This document shows positions 36,783-45,221 of a stretch of 64,000 nucleotides of DNA, piece by piece. Position 1 is the first letter of the stretch, and each line of letters begins with the position of its first letter. The stretch covers positions 3,547,203 through 3,611,202 of the forward strand of contig NZ_JAGINW010000001.1 of NCBI RefSeq assembly GCF_017876405.1, in the 5' to 3' direction. Made by a program: the position numbers and the translations under genes. The notes beneath the pieces were generated by a model, which had not been told where the DNA came from, ran no database searches, and worked only from the letters and a program-made list of their open reading frames with translations. The stretch comes from Kibdelosporangium banguiense (GTDB taxonomy: Bacteria > Actinomycetota > Actinomycetes > Mycobacteriales > Pseudonocardiaceae).

Positions 36783-38356
36783 GGTATGGTCCTCTCGCTT
36801 GAGCCTTGCTCGAGCTGTTGCCATGCCGTCTCGCTGATGGCAACCCAGAGACTGATCCTCGGCCGGGTCATCGCCACATACAGGCGTGCCAGTCGGGCGG
36901 GTTCTGTGATCTCCTCCACGTCGACCAGACAGACGTGGGCTGCCTCAAGCCCTTTGATCTGGGCACTCGTAACGAGCCGGGCTGTACCCGATTGTTTCGT
37001 TCGCGGGTCCGGCCGGTTTGTGAGCAGACCGGTACGGAATGCCTTGGAGTTCACTGCGGCGCTGTCCTCCACCCGATCCCGGAGAGTGACAACTGCGACG
37101 TCGGCGAGGTCGACGTCCTGCTGTCGAAGCCTGCTGAATTGCGTGTCCAGCAGCCGGGCCGCCCCCTGGTCGTCGTCGTGGCGTTTGTACTCGACAACAG
37201 GACCGGCTCCCGCTCGGGCCACTCCAAGATCGGCCCCGGTGAGGAGTTGGGTCTGCAGGACCACCGGCGAGGTATTGCGGCAGTTGTACGGGAGGTCGAT
37301 GGGCACTGCGTTGGCCGCCAGTTCGTCATAAGCCTGCCTGTCGAATGTTCCATCGACGTTGGCCTGGTTATTGGGATCGCAGAAGATCCGCCAACGACCG
37401 GTCGACCATCCGCCCTGGACCAGATCATCCAGTTGCAGTAGGGCGTCGACGTCCATGAGGTCCTGGGCCTCGTCGACGACGAGGACATCGGCGGATGACG
37501 CTCCCTGCAGTTCGGCCAATGCGCCGCAGATGACGCCCGAGCCTGCGACAGCGTCGCGGAGCACCCCAGCCAGCAAAGGGGATCGGCAGGTAAGCAGGAC
37601 CTTGTCCCCAGAGGCGGCGGCACGGCGCGCCGTCTCCACGGCAAGTAGCGTCTTGCCCGAACCCGCGCCACCCGTGCACACGATCCGCTTGTTGTTTTCA
37701 ACTCCGATGATCAGGTCGTACTGCCGCTCGGCCAGCTGGACGTATTCCTGTTCAAGCCCTGCTGCCCGAGCGGCCAGACTGGGCACCCGGTCGAAGTCCG
37801 GGCGGAGCACGGTCAGCAGCTCCTTGCGGGCGCCGCCTCGTACCGGGTGGCCGAGGCGTTCGTGCCAGAAGCTGCGAGCGCGCCGCAGAGCCTGTTCCAG
37901 CGCGCGGACGCTCATGGCCCGCGGCCCGGCGTGTTGTCGGGGCTCCCACTCCAGGTCCCGGTCGAGTTCCTGGTCCGGGGTGAGCACCAGGGAGCCGAAG
38001 GCGACGTCGAGATGCGGCAGACGGTCCATAAGTCGGCGTTGCAGCGCGAACATGCCAGAGGCAGCCTGTTCGAAGGGACCTTCGCGTTTCTCGTAAGTCT
38101 GTCCGTAGCGATCGGTGAAGGTCCACAGGCCGTCCCGGCGGCCGATGCGTCCGCCCTTCACCTCGATGACCAGGACGGTGTCGTCCCACACCACGACGAA
38201 GTCCACTTCGGACATCCGCTTGTATTCGTGGATGGGTAGTCTCAATGAGTACAGGCAGGTTGTCGGCACGCCCAGATCTGCCTGAGCGAGGAGCTTTGCC
38301 ACTCGTAGCTCCGCGACACTGTCGATACAGCCGAAGGTCTCGGGGGCGGGGATCAT
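36779..38356 (-). CDS. NERD-nuclease-related domain fused to UvrD-like helicase
   Basis: 525 residues from ATG 38356, two bases after the stop of the preceding gene; the longer frame to 38464 overlaps that gene. The N-terminal NERD domain shows the restriction-like core EVDFVVVWDDTVLVIEVKGG (residues ~50-70) with an E...D...E-x-K arrangement. The helicase follows with CTGGAGSGKTLLAVETA near 235, VLVVDEAQDLMDVD near 295, and the terminal ARLYVAMTRPRISLWVA. The pairing suggests a DNA-cleaving motor. It takes the place in the operon where DISARM would have other drm genes. Its stop overlaps drmA (ATGA). Confidence 0.85.
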   Translation of the reverse strand: MIPAPETFGCIDSVAELRVAKLLAQADLGVPTTCLYSLRLPIHEYKRMSEVDFVVVWDDTVLVIEVKGGRIGRRDGLWTFTDRYGQTYEKREGPFEQAASGMFALQRRLMDRLPHLDVAFGSLVLTPDQELDRDLEWEPRQHAGPRAMSVRALEQALRRARSFWHERLGHPVRGGARKELLTVLRPDFDRVPSLAARAAGLEQEYVQLAERQYDLIIGVENNKRIVCTGGAGSGKTLLAVETARRAAASGDKVLLTCRSPLLAGVLRDAVAGSGVICGALAELQGASSADVLVVDEAQDLMDVDALLQLDDLVQGGWSTGRWRIFCDPNNQANVDGTFDRQAYDELAANAVPIDLPYNCRNTSPVVLQTQLLTGADLGVARAGAGPVVEYKRHDDDQGAARLLDTQFSRLRQQDVDLADVAVVTLRDRVEDSAAVNSKAFRTGLLTNRPDPRTKQSGTARLVTSAQIKGLEAAHVCLVDVEEITEPARLARLYVAMTRPRISLWVAISETAWQQLEQGSSERTIP

Positions 38357-38358
38357 CC

Positions 38359-41300
38359 TCACGTGTCTCGTCCCCCTTGTCGTTCCCATAGGTGATCGAA
38401 TTCCCTGAAGGCGAGGCGTTCGCCGAACTGACCGAACGTGTCCGCGACATTGACCACCAGGCACTCTGCCTTGCCTCCGTTGGCGGGGCCGCGCAATCCG
38501 CGCCCGACCATCTGGATGTAGGCGTTGGGGCTGAAGGTGGGGCGGGCGATGTACAGGGCTCTGACGCCAGGGACGTCGAAACCCTGAGTCAGGACGTTAC
38601 AGTTCGTGAGAACCCTGATTTCGCCGCCACGAAACCGCTCGATACTGCGCCTGCGCTCATGGATGCGTGTGTAGCCGCTGATCGAGGCCGCCGGGATCTT
38701 CCGCACACGCAGCAGGGCTGCCAAGACCTGGGCCGATAACACCGATGCCGTGAACACCAGGACCGGCCACTCCGGTGGCAGGCCTGCAATGTGCTCCAAC
38801 AAACGCAATGTCCTTGCCTCGTCACGACCAAGGCGCTCCAGGACGCTGGAAGGCAACAGCCGTGTGCGTTGGGTGGTCTCGGCCTCCTCCGCATCGAGGA
38901 TCACTGCACCGCCGTCGAGGACCTGATGCTTGACTCGGGAGAGAACTCCCAGCTCCTGAAGCCTGCCATAGGGGTCATCGCCGAGGACGTCCAGCAGGTT
39001 GCCGCCGAACCGTCCCACCAGCCGCCGGGTCATCTCCTCATTGGTGCCCTTGAACGGCGTGGCGGTCAACCCGAGCAAGGGCCTGGTTGTCCGGCGGGTA
39101 TCCAACCCGAGCCAGGCAAGGAGTTTCCTGTAATCTTTGCCGGTTGCCTCATGCGCCTCGTCGATCACAACCACGGCCGGTTTCGCGAGCCATGTGTAGT
39201 CTGGATCGTCTCGGCACCCGGTAAGTTTCGCATCCGTGGCCACGACGACCATCAGCTCGTTCTCGCCCTCGGCGATTTCGTTGCGGTCCCAGAGCCTGCA
39301 GATCCGCAGGGCTCGGCCGTCACCGATATCGCGCCACGCGGTGCTCCATGTCTGGACGGCCTGCTCGCACAGTTCCTCGCTCTGGGCGACCCACAGCAAA
39401 TGACCCGTCAGACCGTCCTCAATGAACGCCGTCGCCAGTGCCTGCACAGTGACCCGGGTCTTGCCTGCGCCGGTTGGCAGGAACAACAAGCCCCGACCTC
39501 GGTCGGCGACGAGGCGCCGGATCTTCTCCGCGAGCTCCTGTTGGTAAGGGTGAAGGGGACCAAGGCGAGGTGGCCCGAGCACGGTCAGGTCAGGTTCGAG
39601 GTGGGAACCGCGTTCCCCGGCGTATTCGGTGGGGAAACCGAGGCTGCGGACGAAACCTACTGCGGGCGGGCTTCCGGCCCAGCGGTCGGGTACCGGGAAG
39701 CCTGCGGCCTTGAGGTCGTGGCGCAGTTCACGCAGGACGTCGTAGCCGTGCACGTCCACCAGCAGCTGTGCGACTTGATAAGTTCCCTCGTCGTCGTCGA
39801 GCTTGCGCACGGTGTCCAGCAGCCCTGTTGGGAGCCTGGCCTCGAGTTTCTCCACATCCAGGAGGTGCAACAGCTTCCGAGGGTGGTTCCGCTCTTTGCG
39901 GCACATCGCGATGCGTGTCTGGACCGCCTCGTCCTGCGAGTCCTCGAGGATTCGGGCGATCGCGTTGGTGTTCAGCTCGATACGGAACTCATTGGCGAGC
40001 CGTGTTAGGAGATCTTCGTCCTGCAGCGCTGCGCGATGGTAGACGACGTTGCCGTCGCGCAGCAGATCCGCCGGTTCCCGGTCCACCCCCTCCGGTCCTG
40101 TGATCTGTCGGAAGAGGTCGCCGCATTCGACGAGGTCCACGTTGTGAAGCGCGCCCTCCGCAAGCGGACGGAGGCCGCGGTAGCGGTCCAGGACGACGAC
40201 GGGCTCGGCCGGGTTCTCAGCCAGCACCTCCACGCGCAGTCGGGATGACGCGAGAGTGCAGCCCCACTTGTCGATGAGAAGCGTGGCGAGTGCGCTATCG
40301 GAGACCACGACGTAGGCCGACCTTCGCTGGGCGAGAGCCAGGTTTTCCTCTTCCGTCCTGGCGATCAGAAGCTCCTCGCGTGGCACGCGGCAGCCCGAGG
40401 AGCCGCTGATCGCAGGTACGTATTCCGGTACTTCGCTCTCGGGCAGAGTGCGGGCCGCCTCGGCGACCAGGCCACCGAGGGTCCACGCGTCCCCTATTGA
40501 GGGCACCCGACCGAGAAACTCCTGCCAGATACCTGGAGCGATGTCGGCCAGGGACTCGGTCAGGGGCAACTTGTCAGCGGCCTGCCACTCGGCCACGGGC
40601 AGGAAAGGCGCGTACGCCAGCAGTGTCCGGGCCACGCTGCCCGTGGCTGGACGCGGCCCCCACGAGGTAGCCAGCAGTCCGTATTCCCTGGCTGCCCAGA
40701 CCGAGGGCGCGAGAACCTCAATGGGCGAAAGGGTCTTGCGGGCGACGCGCCCGAACATCCACTTGTCGGGGACGTCCAGCTTGAGGAGCGCATCGGTCCA
40801 GCCCATACACGACTCGACGTCGCCGGAATCCCGGAATCTACGAAGGATGTGCAGAGGCCCCACCGGGTCGTGGTCCAGGAATCCGAGCTCCTTATCGGAG
40901 GGCCGACCTCGCGCCGGCAGTTTCGACAGGTACGTCGTACGGATTCGTCGCAGATACTCCAGGTAGGTCGAGTCTTGGGCCAGCGCACGACTGACCACAG
41001 GCTCGGCGGCAATGCCGATCCGTCGCAACAGGTCGGGATGTAGATCGTGATGGAAGTCCTCGTCGAGCACCATCACAGGGCTTTGCGGCCGGACCTTGCC
41101 TGCGATGACGACTTCGTCGGAGTAATGCCACCAGCCGTCCCGGCATCTGACTTTGAGCCTGCGTCCCTTGGCGAGATGGTCCTCCAGGTGTTGCTCGGCA
41201 AGGGATTTCGGCACGTCGGACACCAGCCGCCAGAACTCGGCCCATTCGGCGTTGGCCCACTTCTTGGTGTCCGCACGAGTGAGCTTGGCCAGCTCGTCGG

Positions 41301-43020
41301 CGGGATTGACGTCCTGAAAGCCGAACTCATGAAGGAGAGGCTCGACATCGGGAAGTGCCAGAAGGGACTGTCGCACCAGGCTGATCCTGGCTTGGCTGGT
41401 GAGGGCGTCCCCACGGAGGAACACATCTCCGGTCGCGCTCAGTGGCCACAAGCGTCCACTGTCATCCGGCAGAATCCTGGCGGACAGGAACCTATGTCGA
41501 GTGTCCTGATCCTTGGTAGCCGCGACGACCTGGAGAGCGGATGCGCATTCCTTGTCAGTCGCGTTACCGACAACTTGTTCGAGCCAGGCCGGGGCGGGTA
41601 ACTCGACGGACGCAGCCCGTGTGTCGTCGGCGCGGATCAGACTGCGCAGCCGCGCCTGTCGGGTGGTGTTGCGAAAGCACTGAATGTGGGGCACCGAGCG
41701 TGGGCCTCCTGGGGCCGAGTACCAGGCATTGAGTAAGGCAGCGTCGAGTCGGACCTGCTCTTGGTGCGGAAAGCGCAGCTCGTCGACACGACGGAGCACG
41801 CCGTCGCGGTCGGGAATGCATGCGTCCGCCGCTACCAGCTGCGGAACGCGTTCGGTGAGGAACCGATCGGCGAAATTCGGCGCCTCGCGACCTCGCGCAG
41901 GCAGGTAGTCGAAGTGGCGGGCAGGGTCTGCTGGATCGCCGAGGTCCGGCAGACCCTGGACGACGAGAGCGGAGATCCTCTCCAGGATCTCCTGATTGAA
42001 TTTCCCGCGGAGGAGGCTTGTGCGGTCGTCGTTGATCTGCCAGGGAGCGTTCAGGATGCCGCGAAGCGACGTGGTCTCCGTCAGTGGGTAATAGGCCCAG
42101 AACCGCCCCAGCGTCGAGAGGTCCGAGGCCAACGGCGCTGCCCAGGTCACCTTGACGCTCTCGCGGCGGATTGCCTCTCCGACCTCTTGCAGGGCTTGGG
42201 GTGATGGTCGGTGTATGCCCTGCCATACCCGCCAGTCCGACGGTGCACGACCCTTGGTTTGAAGGCGGCGCACCCCGTCAGGGAGCGCAATGCACTCGTG
42301 CTCCAGTTCGACGCGTTCGTTCTCTGGGCGATCGACCACGATTCGTAGGGTTGACGCTCTCGGAACGAACAGCAGGAATTCCAGCGGGAAGTCCTTGAGC
42401 TCGCGTTCGAGCCGAGCCGCGTCCGCTGTCAGCGGTAAACGGATGACCGTGGTGGCCCATTCAGCCAGATCGGCCAGCACGGTGTCGCGCTGAATTTCCT
42501 CCATCACGTCGAGATGAGCAGGCATGCGGAGTACAGGGAAGCGTGTGGCGGTCGGATCGAGACGACGAAACTCCGTTGCCGCCCGCTCGGCGTCGAAGCC
42601 AAAGCTGATCGACCGACTGAAGACGGCTGGATTCCCGGTGATGCCCAGCACAGACTTGAACCCGAGGCCGAACCTGCCAATCGCCTCGTCACGCTTGTCA
42701 CTGAGGAAGGCGTGACAGATGGCCTCAAGCCCACCCCTGGAGAAGGCTTTCCCCTCGTTCGCACAGTACAGGGTTTCACCGACGAGACGTATCTCGATGC
42801 GGCCCCGCCGGTTCTCGTGCTGTGCGTCGGCCGCATTCTGGACCAGCTCCAGAATCTGTCGTCGCGAATAGCCCCCAGTCCTGTAACTGTCTTCCTGGTT
42901 CGCGTGCTCGCCCAGCAGAAGTCGATCCGCAGCGTAGGCCTTGAGCGTGTTCACACGGTGTTGCTCAAGCCATCGGACCAGGTCCGGATCCTCCTGGTTC
43001 CAGGCACTGTCGGCGGTCAC
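38359..43020 (-). CDS. HSP90/sacsin-like ATPase fused to DEAH superfamily 2 helicase
   Basis: 1,553 residues from GTG 43020 (a TTG one codon earlier is possible). The first ~250 residues are a GHKL ATPase of sacsin type: QILELVQNAADAQ (N-box), YCANEGKAFSRGGLEAI in place of the D-x-G box, and IGRFGLGFKSVLGI. A long middle part has no motif I recognise. The last ~390 residues are a helicase: FLPTGAGKTRVTVQAL near 1180, VVVIDEAHEATGKDY near 1288, LGLTATPFKG, NVLTQGFDVPGVRALYIARP and YIQMVGRGLRG. First gene of the DISARM-like operon. Sacsin-like ATPases joined to nucleases or helicases occur in defence islands. It could act as a DrmD/DrmE substitute; that is inference. Confidence 0.85.
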   Translation of the reverse strand: MTADSAWNQEDPDLVRWLEQHRVNTLKAYAADRLLLGEHANQEDSYRTGGYSRRQILELVQNAADAQHENRRGRIEIRLVGETLYCANEGKAFSRGGLEAICHAFLSDKRDEAIGRFGLGFKSVLGITGNPAVFSRSISFGFDAERAATEFRRLDPTATRFPVLRMPAHLDVMEEIQRDTVLADLAEWATTVIRLPLTADAARLERELKDFPLEFLLFVPRASTLRIVVDRPENERVELEHECIALPDGVRRLQTKGRAPSDWRVWQGIHRPSPQALQEVGEAIRRESVKVTWAAPLASDLSTLGRFWAYYPLTETTSLRGILNAPWQINDDRTSLLRGKFNQEILERISALVVQGLPDLGDPADPARHFDYLPARGREAPNFADRFLTERVPQLVAADACIPDRDGVLRRVDELRFPHQEQVRLDAALLNAWYSAPGGPRSVPHIQCFRNTTRQARLRSLIRADDTRAASVELPAPAWLEQVVGNATDKECASALQVVAATKDQDTRHRFLSARILPDDSGRLWPLSATGDVFLRGDALTSQARISLVRQSLLALPDVEPLLHEFGFQDVNPADELAKLTRADTKKWANAEWAEFWRLVSDVPKSLAEQHLEDHLAKGRRLKVRCRDGWWHYSDEVVIAGKVRPQSPVMVLDEDFHHDLHPDLLRRIGIAAEPVVSRALAQDSTYLEYLRRIRTTYLSKLPARGRPSDKELGFLDHDPVGPLHILRRFRDSGDVESCMGWTDALLKLDVPDKWMFGRVARKTLSPIEVLAPSVWAAREYGLLATSWGPRPATGSVARTLLAYAPFLPVAEWQAADKLPLTESLADIAPGIWQEFLGRVPSIGDAWTLGGLVAEAARTLPESEVPEYVPAISGSSGCRVPREELLIARTEEENLALAQRRSAYVVVSDSALATLLIDKWGCTLASSRLRVEVLAENPAEPVVVLDRYRGLRPLAEGALHNVDLVECGDLFRQITGPEGVDREPADLLRDGNVVYHRAALQDEDLLTRLANEFRIELNTNAIARILEDSQDEAVQTRIAMCRKERNHPRKLLHLLDVEKLEARLPTGLLDTVRKLDDDEGTYQVAQLLVDVHGYDVLRELRHDLKAAGFPVPDRWAGSPPAVGFVRSLGFPTEYAGERGSHLEPDLTVLGPPRLGPLHPYQQELAEKIRRLVADRGRGLLFLPTGAGKTRVTVQALATAFIEDGLTGHLLWVAQSEELCEQAVQTWSTAWRDIGDGRALRICRLWDRNEIAEGENELMVVVATDAKLTGCRDDPDYTWLAKPAVVVIDEAHEATGKDYRKLLAWLGLDTRRTTRPLLGLTATPFKGTNEEMTRRLVGRFGGNLLDVLGDDPYGRLQELGVLSRVKHQVLDGGAVILDAEEAETTQRTRLLPSSVLERLGRDEARTLRLLEHIAGLPPEWPVLVFTASVLSAQVLAALLRVRKIPAASISGYTRIHERRRSIERFRGGEIRVLTNCNVLTQGFDVPGVRALYIARPTFSPNAYIQMVGRGLRGPANGGKAECLVVNVADTFGQFGERLAFREFDHLWERQGGRDT

Positions 43021-43341
43021 CAACGGCTTCGTCCACTGTCGACCATGTTCATCTCCCTGCGAAACGTGTGGACAGTCCGAATCGGGCGTCCTGGCTCAGA
43101 TGGCGAGAAACCCTGAGCTGCTGGAATCCGATGCGACACGATCGGCGGCCCCTGGCTGGACCCCTTCGCGACTGCGACGGAGTTCTCGATAGCCGATTCT
43201 GTTCACGGACACGATTCCCGGTCACCGCCACTACCGCTGTCGAAATGGGCCGCAGTACGACCCAATCGACAGGCTCGGATATCTGTAACGGTGGACCGAA
43301 AGCGCGGGCGAGTGAGTCGCATTGCATGAAAGACTATACCT
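43021..43341. other. Divergent intergenic region of the defence island
   Basis: 321 bases between the divergent sacsin-helicase operon and the winged-helix gene. It must hold the promoters of both. I find no strong palindrome or gene in it; the AT-richer stretch just before 43342 (GAAAGACTATACC) is the only promoter-like sequence. Confidence 0.4.
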
Positions 43342-43998
43342 ATGTGTTCGGACGACGAACTACGTACCGCTATCGCGGGCGCTCGGGATGCCTTGACTGC
43401 TGCAATCAGCCATCTGGACAAGATTGGTACCGCCGAAAGGGTTACGGAGGATGACTGGCAGGACGCCAGTGCGGCCGTGGGGCTCAGCATGGCTCTTCAC
43501 CGTGAAAACATGGCGAGAGTCGGCGTTCTCCTGGGGCTGGGCGGAGCACAGAAGCGCCTGCTGCGGTATCTGCTGCGACACGTTGGTCAGGTCGTCTCGG
43601 GTCCGGAGTTGTCCGGGGTCGCCGGGATCGCCGAATGGCCGCGGCGAATCCGCGAGTTACGCGTCGAGGAGGGGTGGCCCATCGAGAGCGGGGTTCAGCG
43701 ATCCACGCTCCGCCCCGACGAGTACATCCTCCTCCGGGGGGAACGGGACGAAGAACTGGCAAGGAAGTGGCAACTCGCTTCCGATATCCGCAGAAGCAGC
43801 GGCACGGTCCGAGACCGCATCCTCGCTTTCCTGAAAGCCGTCAGCCCTCAGGCCGCCGACCGTGATGATCTCGAATATGTGGCCAAGAGCGGAACCTGGA
43901 AGCCCGCAATCGGCGACCTACGGGACGAGGGTTGGGATATCCGCTCGGCCGACGAGGATCCGCAACTGGCTCCGGGCAGCTACCGCCTGCTGCTCTGA
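43342..43998 (+). CDS. Tandem winged-helix protein of the defence island, unknown function
   Basis: 218 residues. An N-terminal helical part is followed by two similar winged-helix-like units: KRLLRYLLRHVGQVVSGPEL with AEWPRRIRELRVEEGWPI, and RDRILAFLKAVSPQAADRDD with TWKPAIGDLRDEGWDI. Each ends in the R-E/D-L-R-x-E-G-W-x-I pattern that I know from DNA-binding parts of HNH nucleases and restriction-associated proteins. No nuclease motif is present, so it is more likely a regulator or DNA-recognition subunit. It is divergent from the DISARM-like operon and precedes the NaeI-like gene on the same strand. Confidence 0.65.
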   Translation: MCSDDELRTAIAGARDALTAAISHLDKIGTAERVTEDDWQDASAAVGLSMALHRENMARVGVLLGLGGAQKRLLRYLLRHVGQVVSGPELSGVAGIAEWPRRIRELRVEEGWPIESGVQRSTLRPDEYILLRGERDEELARKWQLASDIRRSSGTVRDRILAFLKAVSPQAADRDDLEYVAKSGTWKPAIGDLRDEGWDIRSADEDPQLAPGSYRLLL

Positions 43999-44255
43999 CT
44001 CAGGCTGGGTCCGGTGGACCGCTGTTGTGAGTGTGGACTGGCTTAGACGAGTCGCCTGACCTCACCAGGCGGGTAAAGAGGTGATGCAGAACGAGCAACG
44101 TCGCGTTGCTCGCACACCGGATGAGTAACCGTCGCGGAGATCGGTGCCAAACTGCGGCGAGGACAGTCTCGCCGACACCGATGGCGAATTCTGATCCAGT
44201 GTGGACCGGGCGAATGGACCTCCTCGCCCGTCCGTACTCCGCTACCTTTCTTCTC

Positions 44256-45221
44256 ATGCGAGACACGGGTGGCCTGTTCGACCTGACCAGCGGGCCAGAG
44301 GACATCGGTCATGGCGGCGAGTCCGGCAGCGCAGTCGAATCGGCACTGCAAGCGGTCTTGGACTGGTTCCGCGGGCATAGGGACCTGCAAGCGCGGTTCG
44401 GGTCAGTATTCCGACAGTCCTTTGACGAGGTACTTGACGGTCAGAGGACGGGCCGGTTCGACATCGACGACCTCGCCAAGACCGAGAAGACCTACCTCGG
44501 CACGAAGGTCGAGATCGTCACCCGCGCTGCCTTCGAACTATCCAAAGGCATCAAGATGGACTACGAGGTCGCAGGCCACGATATCGATGCCAAGTTCTCA
44601 CTCACAGGGGCGTGGGCCATCCCCACCGAAGCCATGGGGCATTTGTGCCTGCTGATGAGCGCCAACGATCGAAAGAGCACGTTCGACGTCGGAGTGATCC
44701 GGATCCGTCCCGAGATCCTCAACCAGGGTCGGAACAAGGATCACAAGACCACTATCACCAAACAGGCAAAGGCATCGATCGCCTGGCTCGCACGCAACGC
44801 CCCGCTCCCGCACAATCTGCTGCTATCGCTTCCATGTACCACGGTCGATCGGATCATGAGTGCAGGGTCCGGGCAGCGAAAGATCAACGAGTTGCTGCGG
44901 AGCGTGCAGGGACAGCTGATCGACCGCAACGCAGCCGTCACGGTGGCCCAGCAACAGGACGGGCTCAAACGGTGCCGAGATGCTCGAAGGCATTTGCGTC
45001 CCGAAGGGATCGCCGTCCTGGGGCATCAGAACGACAGTCCCAAGATCGCCCGGGCCTTGCGGCTACCTGTGCCGCCCAAAGGGACATTCCTGTCCGTGCG
45101 GCTTGTGGAAGTCCCGGTCGGAACTACCGATCGCCCTGTCGCCGACATCGCCGAGAGGGGTTACGCCATCGCCAGACCAGGGGAAGCCGTGCAGCCGCTT
45201 CCGGACAACATCCACTACTGA
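44256..45221 (+). CDS. NaeI-family type II restriction endonuclease
   Basis: 321 residues from ATG 44256, close to NaeI (about 317); ATGs at 44181 and 44214 are alternatives. Active-site residues E86, D102, D111 and K113 (KTEKTYLGTKVEIV, MDYEVAGHDIDAKFS) keep exactly the spacing of NaeI E70, D86, D95 and K97. The C-terminal DNA-binding Topo-like domain is also clear (VNELLRS-type helix in KINELLRSVQG, AVTVAQQQDGLKRCRDA, LRPEGIAVLGHQNDSPKIA). NaeI cuts GCC/GGC and needs a second site as effector. Recognition of GCCGGC here is inferred from homology. Its end overlaps the methylase gene by 7 bases. Confidence 0.92.
   Translation: MRDTGGLFDLTSGPEDIGHGGESGSAVESALQAVLDWFRGHRDLQARFGSVFRQSFDEVLDGQRTGRFDIDDLAKTEKTYLGTKVEIVTRAAFELSKGIKMDYEVAGHDIDAKFSLTGAWAIPTEAMGHLCLLMSANDRKSTFDVGVIRIRPEILNQGRNKDHKTTITKQAKASIAWLARNAPLPHNLLLSLPCTTVDRIMSAGSGQRKINELLRSVQGQLIDRNAAVTVAQQQDGLKRCRDARRHLRPEGIAVLGHQNDSPKIARALRLPVPPKGTFLSVRLVEVPVGTTDRPVADIAERGYAIARPGEAVQPLPDNIHY

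Noticed and set aside
38791..40008. 405-codon plus-strand frame inside the sacsin-helicase gene
   Set aside because: Antisense to conserved helicase motifs; no recognisable product.
43999..44255. Possible longer N-terminus of the NaeI-like enzyme from 44106 or 44181
   Set aside because: The start at 44256 gives nearly the length of NaeI; earlier starts add residues without a ribosome site.
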